Assembly: GCA_027065775.1 (NCBI GenBank)
Contig: JAMONN010000212.1
Coordinates: 1-64,000 of the forward strand
Source: Flavobacteriaceae bacterium
GTDB lineage: Bacteria; Bacteroidota; Bacteroidia; Flavobacteriales; Flavobacteriaceae
Reading direction: 5' to 3'
DNA: 64,000 nt
The first letter of the stretch is position 1; each line of letters begins with the position of its first letter. Of this stretch, positions 60,542 to 64,000 are shown piece by piece. A model generated the notes under the pieces. That model searched no databases. It was not told the origin of the DNA and saw only the letters and a program-made list of their open reading frames with translations. The position numbers and the translations under genes were made by a program.

Positions 60542-61663
60542 ATGAAAACAATACTATTCATAATCCAAAAAGAATTTAAGCAAATCTTTAGAAATAAAGC
60601 CATGTTGCCAATTATTTTTGTGTTGCCAATAATGCAAATTGTAATCTTATCTTTTGCAGCAACTTTTGAAGTCACCAATATTGAATTGGCTTATATTGAC
60701 AATGATAAATCTACCTATTCAAGAGAATTGATTAGTAAATTTAAAGCATCTAATTATTTTACGATTAACGGTGAATTAAGTTCTGCAAAACAAGGTTTTG
60801 ATGCCATGCAAAAAGGAGAAATAGATGTATTTATAGAAATACCTTCTAATTTTGAAAGACAATTAATTAAAGAAAAAGAAATAGCATTATCTATACAAAT
60901 AGATGCAATTAATGGCGCTTCTGCTGGTGTTGAAAATGCGTATATAAATCAGATTATTCAAAAATTTAATGCGAAAATCAGAGCAGAATTAATGCCTGTT
61001 ATTCCCAAAAGTAAAGGATTAAAAAGATTAGAATTAACACCATCCTATTGGTATAATGAAACCTTAGATTATAAAACTTTTATGGTTCCTGGTATTATTG
61101 TTTTATTGGTAACTATGGTTACTTTTTTCTTGTCAGGTATGAATATTGTGCGTGAAAAAGAAATCGGAACGTTAGAACAAATTAACGTAACACCAATTAA
61201 AAAATATCAATTTATTATTGGTAAACTTTTCCCGTTTTGGGTTCTAGGAATTTTTATTTTATTTTTTGGAATGAACATTGGTCGGTTTTTATTTGAAGTA
61301 CCTTTGTTAGGTAATCCGTTTGTTATTTTACTCTTTGCATCTATTTATATTTTGGTTTTTTTAGGTATGGGATTTCTAATTTCAAACTTTACAGACACAC
61401 AGCAACAAGCGATGTTTATTGCTTGGTTTTTTGTAGTAATTTTTATATTAATGAGCGGTTTATTTACACCAATTGAAAGTATGCCTTCTTGGGCTCAAAA
61501 ATTAACTGAATTTAATCCAATTCGTTATTTTATTGAAGTAATACGTATGGTAATGTTAAAAGGTTCTGGTTTTCAAGATATTCTTCCACAACTTATAAAA
61601 ATAACTGTTTATGCTATTGTTATGAATATTTTAGCGGTTGTTAGTTATAGAAAAGTGAGTTAA
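60542..61663 (+). CDS. ABC-2 type permease 2 (YbhR-like)
   Basis: The 373-residue permease has an N-terminal helix (MLPIIFVLPIMQIVILSF), a periplasmic domain (about 40-175) and five or six helices with NIVREKEIGTLEQINVTPIK and ILMSGLFTPIESMPSWAQ. With its partner it forms the transmembrane pathway of the YbhGFSR-like exporter. The substrate is unknown; the E. coli system is linked to Na+/Li+ and drug export. Confidence 0.9.
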   Translation: MKTILFIIQKEFKQIFRNKAMLPIIFVLPIMQIVILSFAATFEVTNIELAYIDNDKSTYSRELISKFKASNYFTINGELSSAKQGFDAMQKGEIDVFIEIPSNFERQLIKEKEIALSIQIDAINGASAGVENAYINQIIQKFNAKIRAELMPVIPKSKGLKRLELTPSYWYNETLDYKTFMVPGIIVLLVTMVTFFLSGMNIVREKEIGTLEQINVTPIKKYQFIIGKLFPFWVLGIFILFFGMNIGRFLFEVPLLGNPFVILLFASIYILVFLGMGFLISNFTDTQQQAMFIAWFFVVIFILMSGLFTPIESMPSWAQKLTEFNPIRYFIEVIRMVMLKGSGFQDILPQLIKITVYAIVMNILAVVSYRKVS

Positions 61664-61887
61664 AATCTATTCGTGAAAACTCACGCCGTGACTCAAAGTC
61701 AGGATGTGAGTAGAAAGATAAATTAAAAACTAACACTTTAAAACTCTTCTAATATATTCTTATTGATAATATTACATATTCATATAAAAATACAATATAA
61801 AGTTTTAATTATCAACCAATATTTAAAATAACATTATAAACTATAATAATTTTATCGTTATTTGCATTGTAATTAAAACAGAACATT
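61664..61887 (+). other. Intergenic region before asnB
   Basis: A short ACTCACGCC / CGTGACTC / TGTGAGT run (61675-61712) is related to the TCTGYG words. The rest is plain AT-rich sequence with no gene. A near-match to the -7 box (GTTATTTG) lies about 30 bases before asnB. Confidence 0.35.
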
Positions 61888-63504
61888 ATGTGCGGAATAT
61901 TAGCGATCATCGGAAAAGGAGTAGAATTAGAAAAAGCAAGAGAGTTATCTAATAGAATGAATCATCGTGGACCTAATGAGAATGATATTCACGTAACCAC
62001 AAAAGGGCATATTTTATCTCATGAAAGATTATCTATTATAGATTTACATACAGGTAAACAACCAATACAAGGTTGTGATACTGCGTATATGGTTCATAAT
62101 GGTGAAATTTATAATCATGCAGAATTACGTGCAACCGATTTAAAAGAACATACTTTTAGGTCAAAATCAGATTCTGAAGTCATTGTACATTTATACGAAA
62201 AATACGGTTATGATTTTTTACATAAACTAGATGGTGTTTTTGCATTTGTTGTAATTGATGGCGATGATTTTATTGCAGGTCGTGATCCAATAGGTATAAA
62301 ACCATTATATTATGGTACAGATAAAAGTGGTCGCATGTATTTTGCTTCCGAAATGAAAGCAATTGCAGACCAATGTGTGGAGTTTGCAGCATTTCCTCCA
62401 GGACATTATTATACACCCAAAACAGGATTTGTACAATATTTTAAACCAGATTGGTTTGATCATTCCGTTGCAACGGAAGAGTTAGATTTAAAACTAATAA
62501 GGGAAACTTTAATAAAAGCAACCAAAAAGCGATTAATGACCGATGTTCCTTTAGGTGTTTTACTTTCTGGTGGTTTAGATTCGTCGTTAACTTCCGCAAT
62601 AGCGATGCGTTTATTAAAAAAGCAAGGTAAAGAATTACACTCTTTTTCTATCGGATTAGATAGTTCGTCGCCAGATTTAATTGCCGCAAAAAAAGTAGCC
62701 GATTTTTTAGGTACAAAACATCATGCAATCACTTTTTCTGTTGAAGAAGGTTTGGAAATTATAGACAAACTAATTTGGCACCTAGAGACGTATGATGTTA
62801 CTTCAATAAGAGCATCAACACCAATGTATATAATGAGCGAAAAAATAACCGATTTAGGTGTGAAAGTGGTTTTAAGTGGCGAAGGAGCAGACGAAATGTT
62901 AGGTGGTTATCTATATTTTGATAATGCACCAAATACAGAAGAGTTTCAAAAAGAAACGATACGCAGAATGCAATTATTGTCTACTAGCGATTGTTTAAGA
63001 GCAGATAAATCGACTATGGCTTTTGGTTTAGAAGCGAGAGTTCCGTTTTTAGACAAAGAATTTGTTTCGACTATTATGAAAATAAAGCCAGAAGAAAAGC
63101 AACCAAAAACTTATAAAGGTGTAGAGAAATACATTTTAAGAAAAGCGTTTGATACTAAAGAAGATCCGTTTTTGCCAGATGAGGTTTTGTGGAGACAAAA
63201 AGAACAATTTAGCGATGGTGTTGGTTACAGTTGGATTGATACTTTAATTGAATATTGCGCAAGTCAAGTGAGTGATAAACAAATGCAAGAAGCATATATA
63301 AAATATCCACATAATACACCAAGTACAAAAGAGGCATATTATATTCGTGAAATTTTCAATAAACATTATCCACAAAAAGATGCTGCAAAAACAGTTTTAA
63401 AATGGATACCAAAATGGCAAGAAAATACAGATCCAAGTGGCAGAGCAAATAAAAATCATATAGATGCTGATGTTAATATTGCTAAGGAATTAATTACCGT
63501 ATAG
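61888..63504 (+). CDS. asnB: Asparagine synthase B (glutamine-hydrolysing)
   Basis: The 538-residue enzyme has the glutaminase nucleophile Cys2 (MCGILAIIGKG) and NHRGPNEND, NGEIYNHAELR and SDSEVIVHLYEKYG. The synthetase half has the PP-loop LLSGGLDSSLTSAIAMR (about residues 229-245) and SGEGADEMLGGYLYFD. It makes asparagine from aspartate, glutamine and ATP. Length is close to E. coli AsnB. Its last codons and stop are included in a tandem duplication downstream. Confidence 0.95.
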   Translation: MCGILAIIGKGVELEKARELSNRMNHRGPNENDIHVTTKGHILSHERLSIIDLHTGKQPIQGCDTAYMVHNGEIYNHAELRATDLKEHTFRSKSDSEVIVHLYEKYGYDFLHKLDGVFAFVVIDGDDFIAGRDPIGIKPLYYGTDKSGRMYFASEMKAIADQCVEFAAFPPGHYYTPKTGFVQYFKPDWFDHSVATEELDLKLIRETLIKATKKRLMTDVPLGVLLSGGLDSSLTSAIAMRLLKKQGKELHSFSIGLDSSSPDLIAAKKVADFLGTKHHAITFSVEEGLEIIDKLIWHLETYDVTSIRASTPMYIMSEKITDLGVKVVLSGEGADEMLGGYLYFDNAPNTEEFQKETIRRMQLLSTSDCLRADKSTMAFGLEARVPFLDKEFVSTIMKIKPEEKQPKTYKGVEKYILRKAFDTKEDPFLPDEVLWRQKEQFSDGVGYSWIDTLIEYCASQVSDKQMQEAYIKYPHNTPSTKEAYYIREIFNKHYPQKDAAKTVLKWIPKWQENTDPSGRANKNHIDADVNIAKELITV

Positions 63505-63798
63505 TAGGTTTTTGAGGGGAAATCTATTTAATTAACCACTAAGATTTATTATAAGTCTAGGTGGTTTTTTTATTTAAGTAGGGTAAAACAGAGTTAAGTT
63601 GTTAAATTTGTATATGTTAACAGCAAATAATGATTTATTTATCATAATTACCATATAGTAGATTTTTGAGGGGAAATCTATTTAATAACCACTAAAATTT
63701 ATTACAAATTTGAATTGTTTTTTTATTTAGGTAGGGTAAAACAGAGTTAAGTTGTTAGACTTGCAGATATTAACAACCAATAATAATTTATTTATCAT
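63492..63798 (+). repeat. Tandem duplication of about 154 bp downstream of asnB
   Basis: Copy 1 (63492-63645) starts in the last codons of asnB (AATTACCGTATAG). Copy 2 (63646-63798) starts AATTACCATATAG. Both contain TTTTTGAGGGGAAATCTATT, AACCACTAA, GTAGGGTAAAACAGAGTTAA and end in TTTATTTATCAT. Copy 2 ends with the ATG of the next gene, where copy 1 has ATA. The copies have diverged by many point changes. Confidence 0.85.
63534..63571 (+). terminator. asnB terminator (copy 1 of the duplicated block)
   Basis: AACCACTAAGATTTAT pairs imperfectly with ATAAGTCTAGGTGGTT and is followed by seven T residues. In copy 2 (about 63686-63722) the right arm has decayed (GAATTGTT), so only the first works. 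Confidence 0.7.
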
Positions 63799-64000
63799 GA
63801 AAAAAATTACATTTTTATTCCTTTTAGTAATCACTTTTTTTAATATTAATGCTCAAAACGATTGTCAAAATGCCTTAAGCATTGTCCCAGAAACCTATAC
63901 TGTTACTATTGTTGATGGTCAAGAATTACAATTAAACTGTACTCAAAACTCTGTTGGTCAAAATGCAGAATGGTATATATATACTGCTCCAAACGAAGAT
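63797..64000 (+). CDS. Secreted protein, N-terminal part (runs off the window)
   Basis: The frame opens at ATG 63797 with a signal peptide (MKKITFLFLLVITFFNINAQ). It continues NDCQNALSIVPETYTVTIVD and onward to the window edge without a stop. The NDCQNA start after the signal is common in large T9SS-exported proteins of Bacteroidota. The start codon lies in the second copy of the tandem duplication. Confidence 0.75.
   Translation, partial: MKKITFLFLLVITFFNINAQNDCQNALSIVPETYTVTIVDGQELQLNCTQNSVGQNAEWYIYTAPNED

Overview
The window is a stretch of a low-GC chromosome (very AT-rich by eye) from a member of the Bacteroidota, almost certainly family Flavobacteriaceae. The evidence is a PorP/SprF-like type IX secretion (T9SS) protein next to an OmpA/beta-propeller protein, proteins with T9SS-type tails, the fused DAHP synthase/chorismate mutase, a three-gene succinate dehydrogenase, many families restricted to Bacteroidota (DUF3667, DUF6370, DUF2202, TIGR02757), and repeated TAnnTTTG promoter boxes of the Bacteroidota sigma factor. 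No rRNA genes, insertion-sequence transposases or CRISPR arrays are visible. One tRNA gene, tRNA-Leu(CAA), is present.

Layout. 1-6.3 kb: end of a PorP/SprF gene, OmpA-type protein, aldo/keto reductase, a secreted T9SS-tail protein, a TIGR02757 protein, a transglutaminase-fold protein and a carboxypeptidase-regulatory-domain protein. 6.7-8.8 kb: a two-gene RloA/RloB ATPase-Toprim cassette, a probable anti-phage module. 9-15.6 kb: SulP anion transporter with an unusual insert, a second OmpA/beta-propeller paralogue, DUF6370 lipoprotein, glycosyltransferase 9 and patatin-like lipase. 15.7-19.8 kb: aromatic amino acid operon (prephenate dehydratase, aminotransferase, prephenate dehydrogenase, DAHP synthase/chorismate mutase). 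20-25.3 kb: succinate dehydrogenase operon sdhC-sdhA-sdhB, with an AAA ATPase and a small PD-(D/E)XK-like protein wedged between sdhA and sdhB. 25.4-28.9 kb: a compact lipid or natural-product locus with a ketosynthase III fused to a haem-oxygenase-fold di-iron domain, a fatty acid hydroxylase and an unknown protein.

29-43 kb is mostly housekeeping: CPBP protease, hydrolase-OsmC fusion, RimK with an aspartoacylase-like partner, peptidyl-tRNA hydrolase, L25, PRPP synthetase, tRNA-Leu, NRDE protein, DUF3667, ApaG, a TruA-like enzyme, MoeA and MoaC. 43.3-45.2 kb is scarred: an APC permease lies between a decayed copy of a neighbouring HD-hydrolase start and a scrap of moaC, followed by a frameshifted lipoprotein gene. 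47.3-54.3 kb looks like a TetR-controlled envelope and metal module: two DUF2202 ferritin-like proteins, DUF2141, an ATP-cone nuclease, outer-membrane phospholipase, a c-type cytochrome lipoprotein and its sister lipoprotein, and a VIT/CCC1 metal transporter. Three AACC-N4-GGTT palindromes there are good candidates for the TetR operator. 54.6-61.7 kb encodes a YbhGFSR-like ABC exporter (TolC, HlyD, two ATPases, two permeases). 61.9-63.5 kb is asparagine synthase B, followed by a tandemly duplicated intergenic block and the start of a secreted protein.

A recurrent theme is intergenic DNA built from degenerate short words (TCTGYG, CGCAAAG, AAGTTAAAAGT, AGACTTTAGAC). They sit directly in front of start codons. 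In the core TCTGYG sites the orientation follows the downstream gene. They occupy every junction of the ABC exporter operon. The strongest candidates for something undescribed are the ATPase-nuclease pair inside the sdh operon, the ketosynthase-di-iron fusion locus, and these leader repeats.
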